Shown: piece by piece, positions 1-15,000 of the stretch
Layout of the letters: each line of letters begins with the position of its first letter
Numbering within the stretch: the stretch's first letter is position 1
Assembly (NCBI GenBank): GCA_946406115.1
Contig: OX291552.1
Coordinates: forward strand, 4,650,001-4,714,000
From: Apoda limacodes
Taxonomy: Eukaryota; Arthropoda; Insecta; Lepidoptera; Limacodidae
Direction of reading: 5' to 3'
Length of the DNA: 64,000 nt
Notes under the pieces: generated by a model
Databases searched by the model: none
Told to the model about the DNA's origin: nothing
What the model saw: only the letters and a program-made list of their open reading frames with translations
Translations under genes and position numbers: made by a program

Positions 1-33
1 TCCTCCGTGTTGTACTGATCTATTAAATCTTGT
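1..33 (-). CDS. SMARCAD1: SMARCAD1 exon 13 (partial, cut by window edge)
   Basis: After a TTTAG acceptor at 34-35 the reading [11 protein letters not shown] continues helicase-C in the phase left by exon 12. The window ends inside this exon, so later helicase motifs and the C-terminus are not visible. Confidence 0.85.
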
Positions 34-3000
34 CTAAACAAAAATAACAAATTATGAAAATGAATAAAACGAAAATTGACCAAATATGCAATTTTTTTTT
101 CTTATACTCACTAAGGTGGCAAAAAAGCTAACGGTCCGCCTGATGGTAAGCGGTCTCTTTCGCTCACTCCCCTTTAAAATTCTAATAACTACTTTTTTGA
201 AGAACCCTATACTGCATTAAGAAAAACCTTGGCAAGGAGCTTATTCCACAACATAAGCGTTCGTAAGACGAAGTTCATTTGAAACAGCACTGTACGTGAC
301 CATTTAGGTTCTAAGGTAGGAGAGTATGAATTCCCTGCCGATGGCGAACGGTGCGATGTTAGAAAGTAGCTGTGGGCATCATATCACAGGATTCCTCAGA
401 ACACATCACATTATACAAGCGGTAGAACACACACAGGGAGGCAGTCTCTCGTCAAACTTAAAAGGTAACTTGTATGGCGATTATTCTTTAATTCAAGAAC
501 TACACAACTGGCTTTTGATTTATTGGCATTTTTTTTGTTAATATTTACATATAGGTAACTGTAATATAGGTAATATCAGGAAATATCCGATATTCAAATG
601 CAACTTTAAACAAAGGTAAAGACTATATTTAATATCAACATGTTACTCAGTTCAATAGTTGCAGAGGTTTTCTACATACAAAAAATAAAACAAATCTTAC
701 CACTTTAAATATTGGCATAGGTTGAACGCAACTCAAGACAAGGTACTTTTTAGAAATGCTTACCTATCAATGACGGCAGTGCTGCCATCTAGCCTCAGAT
801 ACCTATGTCCGCGAATTTTAAGGTAAGGCTCCAGCACGTCTAGCATCATGGTGAACTGGCTGAATACGAGAACGCGATGTCCTTCATCCTTTAGCCGTGG
901 CAGCATCTCGTCCAGCTTCAAGAACTTACCAGAGTCCAGGATCAAGGATTGCGGGACATTGTGCGAACTGATACACTGTCAAAATAAATAATAATATATA
1001 TTTCTGGAAATTACATACAGCGCCATCTAGTACCAAACTAAACAAAGCTTGTGCTATGGATACCAGACAATGATACACATATACTTTTACAAAATAAACA
1101 GAAAACACCCTCAAATACAAAAATATTCATCACATAAATGTTTGGCATGTTCGAAGATTAAACACACGCCCCTCGGTTTAGCAGGCAGATCATTGCCCAC
1201 TAAGTCACCAAAAAATGGATTGATTGTTGGTGTGAGAAAAGTTGTATATATTGGCAAAACGAAAGTATGGAACACTTAAGTGGTTGTCGACGTAAACCAT
1301 TTTTTTGGTATTGTTAGACTTAGAAAGTTGATACAAAGGTGGGAAAATAGTGGCTCAAATTACAGACGTAAAGCTACAAGACAAAATTTTGATAGGGATG
1401 AAGTTTAAAATGTAAGAAAAATCGAATCGAATAGTGTTGTTAGTTTACAATACCAATCTTGTTAATTTATCGGTAATTACGTTTGAGAAACAGAATAAAT
1501 CAGTTTCGCCGCAATAACCGACGTTCGTAATATCTCTGACCACCCCTTCAGAGACAAGTGCCGTGATGGCATATCCTTATTATACTCACACTATGCTGCT
1601 GTGTCAGCTGATGTAGCTGGAAATCAGACATGCACATGAGGTCATCGAATAAGTACTGTGGATTGTTCTCCTTGTAGCCAGGGTCGCGCGCCAGCCTCGC
1701 CGCCATCTGCCGCACCTCGTCCGCCTGGTAGTGGCAGCGCACCAACAGCGGGTGGTTGGCTAACTTCCGCATCTCCATCATCATTGACATGCCTGATTGC
1801 TCTGTTGTGGAATGAATCTGAAAGCAATATATACTTAATATATTTGAATGCCAACTAGCTAATACACTGTAACCAGTATTACCAGCTAAAAAACTCTAGG
1901 TGTATGGAAACTTTAAATTGTGATTAAGAGGGCGGTCTATCAACGGCTCGACTCCACGTTTTCATATTATTTTTCAGTTTCTCGAGTTAGTAGTTTCTTT
2001 CACATTTATAAATTACTACAAATTTCAAATTAATTGATGCTTGTTGTTTGTTACTTTTTCTGCATTAAAGTAATATTAAGTATTAAATTAATGAGAAGGA
2101 GATTACGAACTTAGACACTGAAATAAATTTATAAAAACGCAGAGCCAAGCCATAGACGCACAGGGCCTTAAAAGGTTATTCACGTGTGTGCCTAATTTCA
2201 TATTAATACACCTCCAGAATAGTGGGATAAATGAAACAGTAGCTAAGCACTTAAGGCACTAAACATTTCTGACAAATCCAACACTTTTTTTTTCCTATTA
2301 TACCTCTAAGGTGGCAAACAAGCACATGGTCCGCCTGATGGTAAGCGGTCACCGTGGCCTATGGACGCTTGCAACACCAGGGGCATCACTCGCACGTTGC
2401 CGACCCTTCAAAAATCCAATAACTTCTTTCTTGAAGAACCCCATACTGTAGTCCTTAGGGCAGGGAGCTCATTCCACAACCCAAGCGTTCGCGGGAGAAA
2501 GTTTCTCTGAACCGCACTGTACGCGACCATTTTGGTTCTAAAGTAAGAGAATGAATTCCCTGCCTATGGCGAACGGTGCGATGGTAGAAAGTAGCCATGG
2601 GCATCATTTCGAACAATTCCTCAGCCACAACCCATTGTACAAGCGGTAGAACACACACAGGGAGGCAAAATCTCTCCTCAGACTTAAGGGTGTGATACGG
2701 CAAGTGAGTTTGGGATCGTCGACAATTCTCAGCCCGTCGTTAAACCGAGTCAAGGTCCAAGCTGGTATCCAGGTGCACCCGCCCGTACTGCTACGCTACT
2801 TAGATGTACCACTGAACCCGTGAAGTACTTCTAATTTCGATTCGGTTACTCAACGTGACCCAAAAGAAGGTATTCTAATTCGATGTCCTTTGGATACCTT
2901 ATTTTAAGCCTTTACTGTTAACTTTACCATTTTTTCCTTAGAACTAAGAGCAAGCGACATTTCTACTTAGTAATTTTCTGTCAGAAGCAAGATCTCAAAG

Positions 3001-6000
3001 CTCTCGCAAGAGTTTATCGTGAAGTGCCGTTACGGCTTATCACTGAATTGGCTTCACCCTTCTTATCCACATTGCATTATGTCAAACAACACAACGACTT
3101 TTTTTAAGTAAGGTAAAATAAAAAAAAACGTTACTATTTTATGTAAAATAGTAACGTTATAAAATAGTAAAGTTAAGTTACCGTTCCATCTTTAGCCGCA
3201 AAACCAGCTATAAGTTCCTTATACAACGCTTGTTGCCTATCGGACATAGGACATAGTTCCATGAGGTTAGTCTTCTTAGGCAGGTCTTGTAACACGTCCT
3301 GTTTGAGTCTCCGCAATACGAACGGTTTCATTATTCTCTTGGCTTGAGTTATTTGACTCTGTTCGAACGCTGGTACATCATCTTCAGGGTTGCCCTCTGC
3401 TTTCTTTGTTGTTTTTGATTTCTGAAAATTATAACAATGTGAAACATATATTATAGGAGTGTAATAGTATTTTTGAACAAGTTAGCTAGGCTGCTCATTA
3501 CAGACGAGGCTGTGGGTTGCAGCCCGAGCCAAAGAAAGACAAGTGTCACACAACTGTTTTCATCATGGTATAAAAAGTTGTTATTTAATGGAATCTTATA
3601 ATTTTGATTGGTTTTTAACAAGCACTTTGTATTTATTTTTCCAAAAATAAGAACTTGGTTCATATGCATAATTTCTTGCTAAAAAATAAAAAAAAATCTA
3701 TGAAGCAAAAAGCACTTGTCTTTTTTTTTAAGACTTGTAGTATAATTTTATGTTATAAATTATTAAATAAATATGATATTAATATAAATATAATTCAGGT
3801 ATTCTTACAACATTCTTTTGGAATAAGTTTTTAAGATCATCAGTTTTCCCGGAGAACATGTGGGGCATGACGAAACATAACAGCGACATTAGTTCTAGCA
3901 GGTTGTTTTGTAGAGGGGTGCCAGTCAACAGGAGACGGTGTTTAGACTGAAATTAAAAAATAACCATTCATTGACCCACTCTACCTACTCCAAAAATAGG
4001 CGAGATTTTATATATATTTGATCTCTGGCTACCCTTACAGGAAACACGCATGATCTTATATGTAAATTAATTACACAGGTCTGCGATGAAAAAGTTTTTT
4101 TAATAATTGCAGATCAAACGAGTTGGTGTTATACTATATGTTGCAAATATTAACTTTATTTTGTTGTATGACGTCACATTTTTTTGCATTCAAGTTGAAC
4201 ATATATAAATCTTTAATTTGGTAAAATCACTTGTTTTTTAGCAAAATTGATTCCATAGTCTGTATTTACAATCTTTAATCTGTGAGAAACCATCCTTTAC
4301 TCTATTACTATTAGATGCGTTAATAGTAATACTATTAGATGAAATACTTTTAAATATCTTTGCTCCTATTTTTCTAGTTTATCTGATGATAAGTTGAAAG
4401 AGGGAATATTTACCGAACATTATATAAGAAAACTTAGTAAGGACGTAGAATTTGAAAACGTCATGACAACCTTAGAAACAAATGCTACGAATGGCTTTAA
4501 AATGTCATTTCCAAGTTTTTAGTAATACAAAAGATCCTGATCATAAAAATATTTTCTAGGATATGTTAAATGCCTACAAAAACTAAGGCATTAAAAATTT
4601 CAAGGCAAGGCTTAGAAATTTTTTTTTTTGAAATCACACATTGATTGTTTCACAAAAAAAATCTGGGCGACTACAGCGAGGAACAGGGTGAGCGGTTCCA
4701 TCAAGATGTTAAAGATATGGAAAGAAGGTATACAGGTCGTTGGGATGTTACTATGATGGCGGACTTTTGTTGGATGTTGAATAGAATAGAATATGTATTT
4801 ATTGTTTGATTGTGTTTACAAGATGGTACATTATACTAGGTATCAACAGTTACCAATAAACATGGCATGCAATATTTCAAGATTAGTGTTCTACAAAATT
4901 AGATACATTGTGTTACAATATATAGTTTATTTAGCCTTTACCTATATAATTACATCGAAGCCTCTAGTCATCAATTTGACATAACTGGTTGTATATAGAT
5001 GAAGCAAAAACTCATAAAAGAAAACAACGAAAACTATTATTAATTGTTCTGTTTAAATGTACTATTGCTATTTAATTTAATAGCTACAGACATAATAAAA
5101 CTTAGTAAAAAAATCTTAAATAATTTATAGTCATTTTATCAAATGTTTGTTTCATACATTTTTAATCAAATAGGCATATCATCTGAATCTTGTAAATTTG
5201 ACGTGGTATATATCATATGACTACTGTTTTATATTACTTTAAGAACATTTATAAGAAATAATAAATTTTTAAAAAAAACTTTTGAAAAAATTAATTTCGC
5301 AGACCTGTGTTATTTACTGGACAACAGGTAATTAGTATAGCAGAAGAAAAGATAGTAACTAATTATTTCGCTATGCGAATGATTCTTGACTCCAACTTCG
5401 ATGTATGAAAGTGAATGGTGTACATGTTTGCCATACTTAATAATAAAACAACCAAAAGCCATATTATACCAAGTATTCTAGGACCACTAATATACCTGGG
5501 CGGTTTGACTAGTTAGATTTAATAATTATTATAGGCGAAGGCTGAAGAGTTTCTTGCCGTTTCTTCTCTTCTTCAGAAACGGCGGTAATTTTAGTCAGAT
5601 TAGGTTTTTAAGAGGGGTTGCCCAAACCGAGGTTCGTGTCCAGGACACCCTTGTGCAAACCGCCTCAACTTTTCGCAGCAGAGTGCAAGCAGCTCCACAC
5701 CACAAGTTAGTAAAGCGGAGAAGTAAAAAAAAACTTATCTATAAAACTAGCAGTCGAATTAAAAAAAATATTTTTACATCTGACAGCCTTCTTGAGGAAG
5801 GTTATAGGCTATATAACATCCATTAGGAGCCGACCAAGAAAAAAAAGTCAGAAAGAACCATTAGCGAAAATGGCAGCAACGGTAGAACAACATCTGCCTG
5901 GTCAACTAGTATAATATTTATATAAATGTATGTATCAAAACATATTGCAGGACGTCAGTATGTCAAACTGTGTGTGCAAGAGACTGTAGTAGGTATAGCC

Positions 6001-9000
6001 GCGCGTGCGCCAATATAATGGAAAGTTAACGTTGATGACGTAGTCTGGATGTAGCCTGGAGCCAGGATCATTCGACAGCATCCACTCATTTTTATAGTAT
6101 TAAATTAAAAATATTTTAGCAAAATAACAGACCTTAATTTTTAGCAGGTTGTCATACCGCTGCGTGGCCATGTTCTTTAGCATGTGCGCCTCGTCGTAGA
6201 TCACGTAGTGCAGTGGAGTTATACGGAACATCTTGCGTTCTTCCGGACAACTACTCACCATTGTATACCTATAATTATAACAAAACATACAATATTAGCT
6301 TTTCTTTCATCCATTTTTTTATTGGTATCGACTCTTAAATTACAATATTATCTTTATATGTAAAAATTACGTGTCACGTTGTTTGTCCGCGATGGACTCC
6401 TAAACTACTGAACCGATTTTGATCAAACTTCGTAACTATCTGTTATTTGATCCAACTTAAAAGATAGGATAGTTTTTATCTCGATCTGTTAAGTGCGAGC
6501 CGGTCTCGTGCACTTTAGGTTAAAAGCAACTTTCGCCGGGTAACAGAGGGACGACAGCGGAACAACGTTCGCTGGGACCGCTAGTACTAATGTAAATGCA
6601 ATTTAATTAATAAAAAAAAATGTTATGTACTAAAGCAGACTTCTCGCATAATGTGATTTCTTCCAGCCAACCTTGAGTGTTTCCAAAACTTTAAGGTAGG
6701 TGAAGTCAAATATATAAACAAAATAATACACAGTACGATAAACTGACACAAATTACATATATACATACATCATAAATACATACGTACACACATAATGAGA
6801 ACGAATAATCAAATTTGCAAAGGAAGGATCTATTCTAGTCAGTTTTCGAAAATGTGATTAAATGTTGACTGCCGAATGTCAGAAGGTAGATTGTTGCACA
6901 GTAGAGCTGCTTTGACAGCAAATGATTTGCCATAATAGGTAGTGGATTGAGATGGTGCATCCTACCTTTACCTTAAGGCTGCGGTATATGCTAGAGCGCG
7001 AAAATACGCCGTTTTTGTGCAAATTTTGTGGCTAAACTATTGCATCTAAAGGATTGAAAAAAATATATGTTATACAACTGGCTTTTGTCTAGTGCATTAC
7101 CTCAGTAAGTGATTTTCATTTATTGTATTTAATGCAATAAAAAATCTGGAAGTGACCATTGTTTCAACACTTGTGCAAATTTTTAAAGCGTGTTTTGCAT
7201 TTGTTTGTAATGAAAGTTGGTTAAATAATTAGAATAGCTTATTATCTAGTGCTTGGACTCTAAGTTGTAGCAAAAAGTCAATAAATGTGACTACAAAACG
7301 GTAATAACGTTTAATTCTATACAAAAAATTCAAAGTTTCAAGGCGTCACTACGGTATAAATTACTTAAGAAGTATATAACATATATATCTCATAGTAATA
7401 TATATGACATTATCTAATGATTCATAGTACATTTCCATACACAACGTTAGAATTACAGAAATAAGCTATCTGGCCTATATCGCCCTCTTAATGACATACT
7501 TTGTGTACAATCAGATTTTTAGTAAAAGAGCTGTTGTAAGTTACAGGGTGCAAAGGGATTATTAGGGTATCATACAAAAGAGTAAGTTAAAATCAGTAAA
7601 GATATTAAAGTCATTCAATTGTGGTGTGCTTGGAATGATGTACTTACGTGGTAAGTATAACGTCAATATTTTGTAGTCCCTTCGCGTACATGATCCGAAG
7701 CTGTCTCCTATCCTCGGGAGGGCCATAATATTTGCTAACGCTTAAAGATGGACACCATCGCGTCAATTCCGCACTCCAATTGTCTGAAATATCAAATATC
7801 ACACCAAAACATGTAATGTCAAATAACAGAATTGAAATATTAAAATATCTGGATAAGGCGAAATCGAATGCGTTATAAAAAAATGTGAGGTTTTCTTTAT
7901 ATAATAGTTGCGCATTATAACACAGTTCTAAATAAATGTCATAAAATAGGACCTGCTATTTGATTACACTTATTATGGCCTTTTTGAAACAACGATCAAT
8001 CAATTCATAAACACATCTACATACACATTCAACATATTTTTATAATAAAAAATATTGCCGTCTGTTTATATGTGGATCTGTCATAACCGTTGTAAGCCCC
8101 ACTGCAGGGGGCAGGCCTTTCCTACATGAACGAATCTTAAACGAAGTCTACCATGCTGGCCCAGTGCGAATTGGCCGACGTTGTCGAGCTAGTATCCTCT
8201 CGACTGTCATGAGTTTTAAAGCCGCCCATAAGATCCCTGACTTGGCTTAGCAAATGTTGTCATATGACGACGGCCGACGGTTTAACTCCCTCTTTAGAGC
8301 ACGGCGCTCAGAAAAATGTGCCACTATAGTTGTTTAAATGTAGGATGAGCTCTGCGACAGGTGTCATTGGAATCACGTCTATCAATTTTCGTATTTTCTG
8401 ACGGTAAAATGTATGCGTGACAATACTAATCTTGCTTGTTGCGTGCAAAAAAAGGGAGACGTTCAAAGTATTTTCACTATAGTATATTTTGCAGATAAAT
8501 ATAGAAAAAATAGTTAATTTATAAATTTAAATATTGGATTTACGCTTTATTATCTATAAACATGCATGTTGCCTTGTTTGTTTGTATTCTTCCCATTGCA
8601 TTGAATCTTTGGTGAGTTATTGTGCCCACGGGCGCCGGGAAGGTATCTGAATGAGTTAATTGAGAGGGGAAAGGAGAAACAGGGAAAATTGTTTTATTTT
8701 TCAATTAAAAATATATTCAAATATATATAATAACGGCAATAATAATCGATTGTCAACATCGTCCCAGCACTAGGCCTGTTACCTTAACAGCTGTCGCAAA
8801 ACTCAAGCTATATTTTACAACGTACAGGTGGTCACCTATTCAGGTACCGACCGCACTTGACGTTAACTTCATTTATCGTTTCCGATAGACGAATGCAACT
8901 GAGCCACAAGCTATAGTAAATACTATATTTAATTATCCAACTTAAAAAAAAGGAGGTGGTTCTTAATTCGGTAGTATGTTTCTTTTAGATATTTATAAGT

Positions 9001-12000
9001 AATCACAAACTCAGAAGTCATATCGAACTTAAGTATGAGAAGAGACCTTGGATACCTATATATGTTCCAACGCTTGTATTATGGGATGCGTTGTGAGGAA
9101 TTGTCAAAACCGTCGCACCACTCGCCATCGGCAGGGAATTCATCCTCACACTTTAAAATCTAAATTGTCATGTACAGTGCGGTTTCAGACTCAAACTTCC
9201 TTCTGCGAATGCTTGGGTTGTGAAATGAGCTCCTTGCCAAGGTTTTGTCTAAGAACTACAGTATGGGGTTTTTCAAGAAAGAAGTTATTAGATTTTTGAA
9301 TGGTTGGCAACGCACGAATGATGCCCTAGGTGTTGCAGGCTGCGGTGACCACTTAACATCAGACGGACCTTATGCTTGTTTACCACCTTAAAGGTAAAAA
9401 ACAAAAAAAAATAAAAAAAATCCGACAGATTCTTTCAAAATCAATATTTGAAGCAGCTACTGCTTCTTTATGTTTATATTTATAATAAATAATGGTGATA
9501 CAATATACTTAGTATTTTTAAGTTGTGATATTTTACAAAATTTCATAAAAGTAATAAAAAAATATTGGGATAGTCCATTTAGGCTTTCCTGGACCCCAAA
9601 AAGTAATTTGTTTGATTTCACCTACGCTATTTTGCCCCTACCATCAACCTCAAGTTTGAAGTTACTTACCAAGAGTAGAAGCAGGTACAACAATTAAATG
9701 CGTCCCTTTAGCCTGATGAGTTTCCTTCAAGTGAGCCAGGAATGCTATAACCTGGACAGTCTTCCCAAGTCCCATCTCATCAGCCAGGATACCAGACACA
9801 CCTTGCTGATGAAGAACAGCCAGCCAATTGAGGCCCACCAACTGATATGGGGCTAGTTTTAAGCTGAAAAATTTCATAAACATTCCATACATAAACCGTG
9901 TGGCGAAGTGGTGGTACGTTGGACTGTCATGGCGAGGGACTTAGTTCAACACCCAGTGAGTGCAACATATATTGTAGCAGTTTGTAAAGTTTTTTTGAGT
10001 ATGGTTTGAGGCCAGGCGATAGACCAAAAACGTAACACAATGAACGAAGTTTTTCAAATATCTGCAATAATTAATCCGTAAAATGAATCCGTAAAATATT
10101 CATTTTACGGATCCCTAAATTAATGTGTACTTCTTTTGCGAAGCAATTCTTCACTGATTTACAGCTCACTCACTTGCTTTCCAAAATTGCGGGTTGGTGC
10201 AGTCGCGCCGCACCCGCCGCGACCGCTGCCTCCAGCTGCTGCGCCAGCCCCACGCACTTCTTCATCAGCCGCTGAATGTTGTTGCGGGTACTGAGCAATA
10301 CTTGGGTTGAATTTAACAAGTCCGTACTTAGGCCTTTGTTGGTATTGAATTTTTCTACCTGTTGAAATACTTGTTGGTAAATAAAAAAGACTGTTGTACG
10401 CCTGTCATCAGTATGCGCTACGACTTGAGTGATGAGTATCAAAAATGAATTTATATCTGTCGCATTGTGGATGATAAATAGCCTTTTACGGGCATGATTT
10501 TTTAGCTTTTGCGGTTGCATTTGCTTTCGTGCTGTCTCTTGTTGTTTAGTTGCGCAGCGCAGGATCAATAGCATTATATTTCTATGTCCGTCGCATAAAA
10601 AACTTAATATGTCGAATAGGTATCTAAGGGTTTTAGGTTCATTCCTTTATTGTCATTCAGATTTGTCAATTGTACAGGAAAAATTTAATCGCAATCAACA
10701 TTATTTTATTGTTAACTGTGACTATAAAATATTTTGATTGCTGCAGTCATCAACAACAATGGTCAATTGTGGCTAACGCAATGAACAATTAATTAATTGT
10801 TAATTGCAATTAAATTTTAACCAACATGTGGTTGAGTACCAGTATACAAAATCGAAGGGGACCGGCCCTGATACTTTGACATCGTCTATAGATATTGTCA
10901 CAATAAGTAATAAATAAATAATAAAACTGTAAAAAAAATTAGTACAAATAAATACAACCATACCATATCTAGCCACCCCTTGAACGGCCTCTGTGCAATG
11001 ATAGCCTCTGCTTTCTTCTGGGAACACCCACTGAGCAGTGACAGCTCATTGTGATTGGCCTTGTTAAGGAAGTCAAACACCTTCTTCTTGTCACCGACCA
11101 GGTCGTCAGTGACTTCATTATCAGAATCGTCACTGGGGAATAAAATTATCATGTAGAACTAACTATTCATTTTACTGTATGCCATTTGCATGTTTTAATA
11201 TAGACTCTATGAGAGAAGTCGAAGGCAGCCATTTTAATTTATTTCTATTAGAATAGAAAATTACAATTTGAATGTTCCGACAGTATACATATTCGGATTA
11301 ACGAGGTGACTAGTCTATAACTAAAAGGTAAGTCCTAATTCAACTCACACTTAAAGTTTATTGAGTACGAAAGCTAAAAAAAAATTAAAATCTTTTTTTC
11401 GCGTTGTTTTGAAAAACAAAATAGGTTTGAATTTTTTATTAAGAAACTCTTATTTACATTCACATTCATACTTAACCTTTTTACAGTAGACTCCCTTTCC
11501 TAAGGTTATCCCCATTCTAAATTTCAGCAAGATCAGCTCAACGGTTAAATTTTTATCCTCTCTGCGCTAATCCAACTCACATTTGAACATGTCAAAGAAA
11601 ATAAGTTCTTCACCAATGGTATCTTCATTCTAAATTTTATCAAAAATCAAAATTCTCATTTACCCTGTCGATAAGCTAATTCGACTCACTGTCAGTACCT
11701 GTGTCTTTCCCCTCCCTTCATATATTTTATTAAAATCGGCTTTGCAGTTCAATCCGATTCCTTTTAACCCTCTGTGCATTAATTTGGCTGACACTTAAGT
11801 ACTTGACGTTTTTAATTACCCTATGTCCTTCCAGAATGTACAAGCTATTTCCCTGCCAAATTTCTTTGAGATTGATTCATCGGGTCAGTTGGTCGTGAAA
11901 AGTTAGTAGAGAGATACACTTCCGCATTTATAATATTAGTTATGTGCAAAAAGCGTCAAAAATATTCATAGTGAAAAAAAATGCGCTGATAATCTCTGAA

Positions 12001-15000
12001 GAACATGTAAGTTATTAGTAAAAAAAATATTTAAAACAATTAAATTACTGGGGAAGTAGAGAGAATAGGAAATAAAGAAAATAATATTGTATTTAGTTTA
12101 ACTTTATTCCACAGGCTCCTTAAATTGTATGCCTCTTAGCGGGGACATAGGCCTATCCTTTGAGAAGGAGGCTTAGTTCATAGTCTATTGCACTGGGTCG
12201 AATAAGCGGCTGTTTTTCAAATTATCAGCCACTTGACTGTCAGTTTTCAAGCCGCCCATAAAATTTCAGATTTGGCTTAACAACTGCTGTCATATGACAA
12301 CACAGTCAGCTAAAAAACTTATTTTTACTTACCTATCGTAAACTAAATCATCCTTTCCTTTTCTTACACCATAGTCATCGTCTTCACTGCCACTGCTGCC
12401 CCTCCTAGCCCTTCCACCAGAAGCATTCAGGGGTTTTCTAACAACCACACTCGTTGTTGTTGGCGTCGCCGTTGTGGCCGGCTGGCTACTTGCTATCCGT
12501 ACTATAGTCACTCCGTTAGGACGTGAATTTGTAGTAATTGTAGGTTTGTTTCGGTAAAAGTTGGGTGGTATTGCTATTCTCTCATTGCTTTCCGGGTCGT
12601 ATTTCAAAAGCTCGTCTCTTGACCTTTCTTCATTCCATCCATGTTTTACTAGAACATCTTTTATGAACTGTGTGAAATAAAATAATGAATATTAAATAGT
12701 TTAATGATATACAAACAACTCTACAGAAAGCATAAGCTTCGAGGCTAATTTTTTCAGTAGTTCTTGAATTAATTAAAAAAAAAGGTGAAATAAAAAAAAA
12801 ACGGGTTGCACTCCGGGAATGCCGGCAGAAGTGAAAACATACTCGCTATTTACTTCCCATCACTTCTTATCCATATTTATTTATTAAAAATAATAACTTT
12901 TGTTTATTTACTTTTTTGACGTTGTATATTTGACAGCTCAATCTGTCATAGAATTAAAATCCCATATCCAACCTCCCTGTACTACTCATAATCGCCATAT
13001 ACTAAAAATAAAAACTAACCTAATGTAAATAAAGGTCACGTGTCCTAACGCGAGTGACATCTTACGAATTTTCAATTAGGACACGTGACCTGACGCGAGT
13101 TTAACAGTTTTTACCCATCACAAAAAAAATGCACAGCGCCGCTAAAGAAGTTTTCACTTAAAAAAAAAAAATCCTGACTATACACACATTAAGAACTAAA
13201 CAGAAATTAAAATATACTAAATATTTAACTATAAGCAGGCGGGACTCATTTCAATGCAAGTTCAAATAGTGTACCTACCTTCTGATTGCAATCACTATAG
13301 TAGTTACTGTCGCGGCTCCATCTACCGGAGCAACGCGAAATGAAATGATTCACTTATTCAGTCGTTCATTCTACCATTCATTCATTCTTACGTTCAATCC
13401 TTGTCACTTTATATTAAATCTGTTACATCGTAATTACGTTGAACTTTTATTTCCAAAATACCGAATCAACGGTCCAGAATCATCTCATCATTTATAGCAG
13501 GCTGCTATACGCAGCCGCGACATTGGTCCTTCGACATAAAACAAAATCAGCGACAATACAAGTTTGTCACGGGGCGGCGGCGTCGATCTACAACTGCAAC
13601 CGACCAAACAGCGAGGCGGCGGACATGTTTTCGATCTTCCACTATTCGGCATAGAAGTCACGACATAATTACAAACGCGACGCGTTGCAGCAGTAAACAA
13701 GTTGGACATCTGATCTACCATCGCCATGGCTACGAACCTACAACTATAAGGACAGTCGTGCAGCACAGGAATCAGAGCTAAGTCCTGCAGTTTCTATTCT
13801 TTAGGTACACTCAATAGTGCTTACATACAACACTAAGTTACCTGCTATACAAATCAACTATAGTTTTCAAGCACGACAGCTTGCATTGTACAAAAATAAA
13901 ACACTTGTGCCTATCAAATATCGCATCAAACACGTCACATTCCATTCTGACGTCATCAAGTTACAACTTTCCATAGTACACAACAACACCAATTTAACAA
14001 ATATAAACAAGTTTCATTACTTGCGATCTTCTTTAGACGGAAGCGCATTACTCGACATTAAGTCACTCGAATTTTCAGCCAAAAACTACGATATTGCATG
14101 GTCAATGCTATGTGAAAGATACGATTCTAAACGTATTTTTATTGCTAATCATGTAAGAGGTCTATTTAATGTTTTTTCAGTCCAAAAAGAGTCATCCTTT
14201 CAGTTGAGAAGGGTAATTGACACTTTCATTAAAAACTCAAAAAGTCACTATTGATTTTACATGAGCCAGTGAACCAATGGGATACCTTGTTAATTTATTT
14301 AGTTTCAACTAAACTTGATTCCCAAACTTTACTTGAGTGGGAAAAATGCAAAACATTTCATGAAAATGAAGTTTTAAAATTTGATGATTTAATTAAATTC
14401 ATTGGGTGTCGTGCAGGCTTACTTGAGACAATGGAGTTAAAAAATATGAGGCAAGACAAATCCCGTGTATTAATCTCACAAGTACAAAACAAATTTTGTC
14501 CTGTCTGTAAATCAGATACGCATGTTATATATCTGCAAAGGATAGATACAAAAAGGCAAATCAATTAAATTTATGTGTCAACTGCTTAAGGGTCGGTCAC
14601 CCTACTAACATGTGTAAACTTAGTGCTTGTAGGATCTGTGGCAAGAAACACAACACACTGATACACTCAGAGGTCGAAAGAAACACAACAGTTGCCAGTA
14701 GCGAAGTAACACTAATGTGCACTTCGTCGCGGCAGGGCCTGCTATCGACAGCTGTAGTGTATGTATGTCACAAGGCACAAAATAACACAAGCACACAAAC
14801 GGGACGCGTGTTGCTCGACTCAGCGAGCACTTCTAATTTTATTACAGAACAAATGTGCAAAACGCTTAACTTACAAACATTTGACATCAACACTACAGTC
14901 AGTGGCATTAACAACAACATTTCATGCGCGAAAAAAACATTTAACCTTACAATAATTTCTAAATATTCACCATTTAGCGTGTATTTAACTTGCATTGTCA

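Larger units (their letters stand above)
7784..9669 (-). other. SMARCAD1 intron 6
   Basis: About 1.9 kb. It contains a dispersed repeat at 8090-8345 and the plus-oriented LINE-type copy C at 9095-9420. The rest is unassigned. Confidence 0.7.

Noticed and set aside
5554..5826. 90-codon ORF rich in Lys and Arg
   Set aside because: Lies in an intron on the opposite strand, inside repeat-like sequence, with no conserved motif.
10359..10574. Upstream extension of SMARCAD1 exon 5 as coding
   Set aside because: The open frame there is repeat-derived and a good TTTCAACAG acceptor at 10359-10360 gives the correct phase with exon 4.
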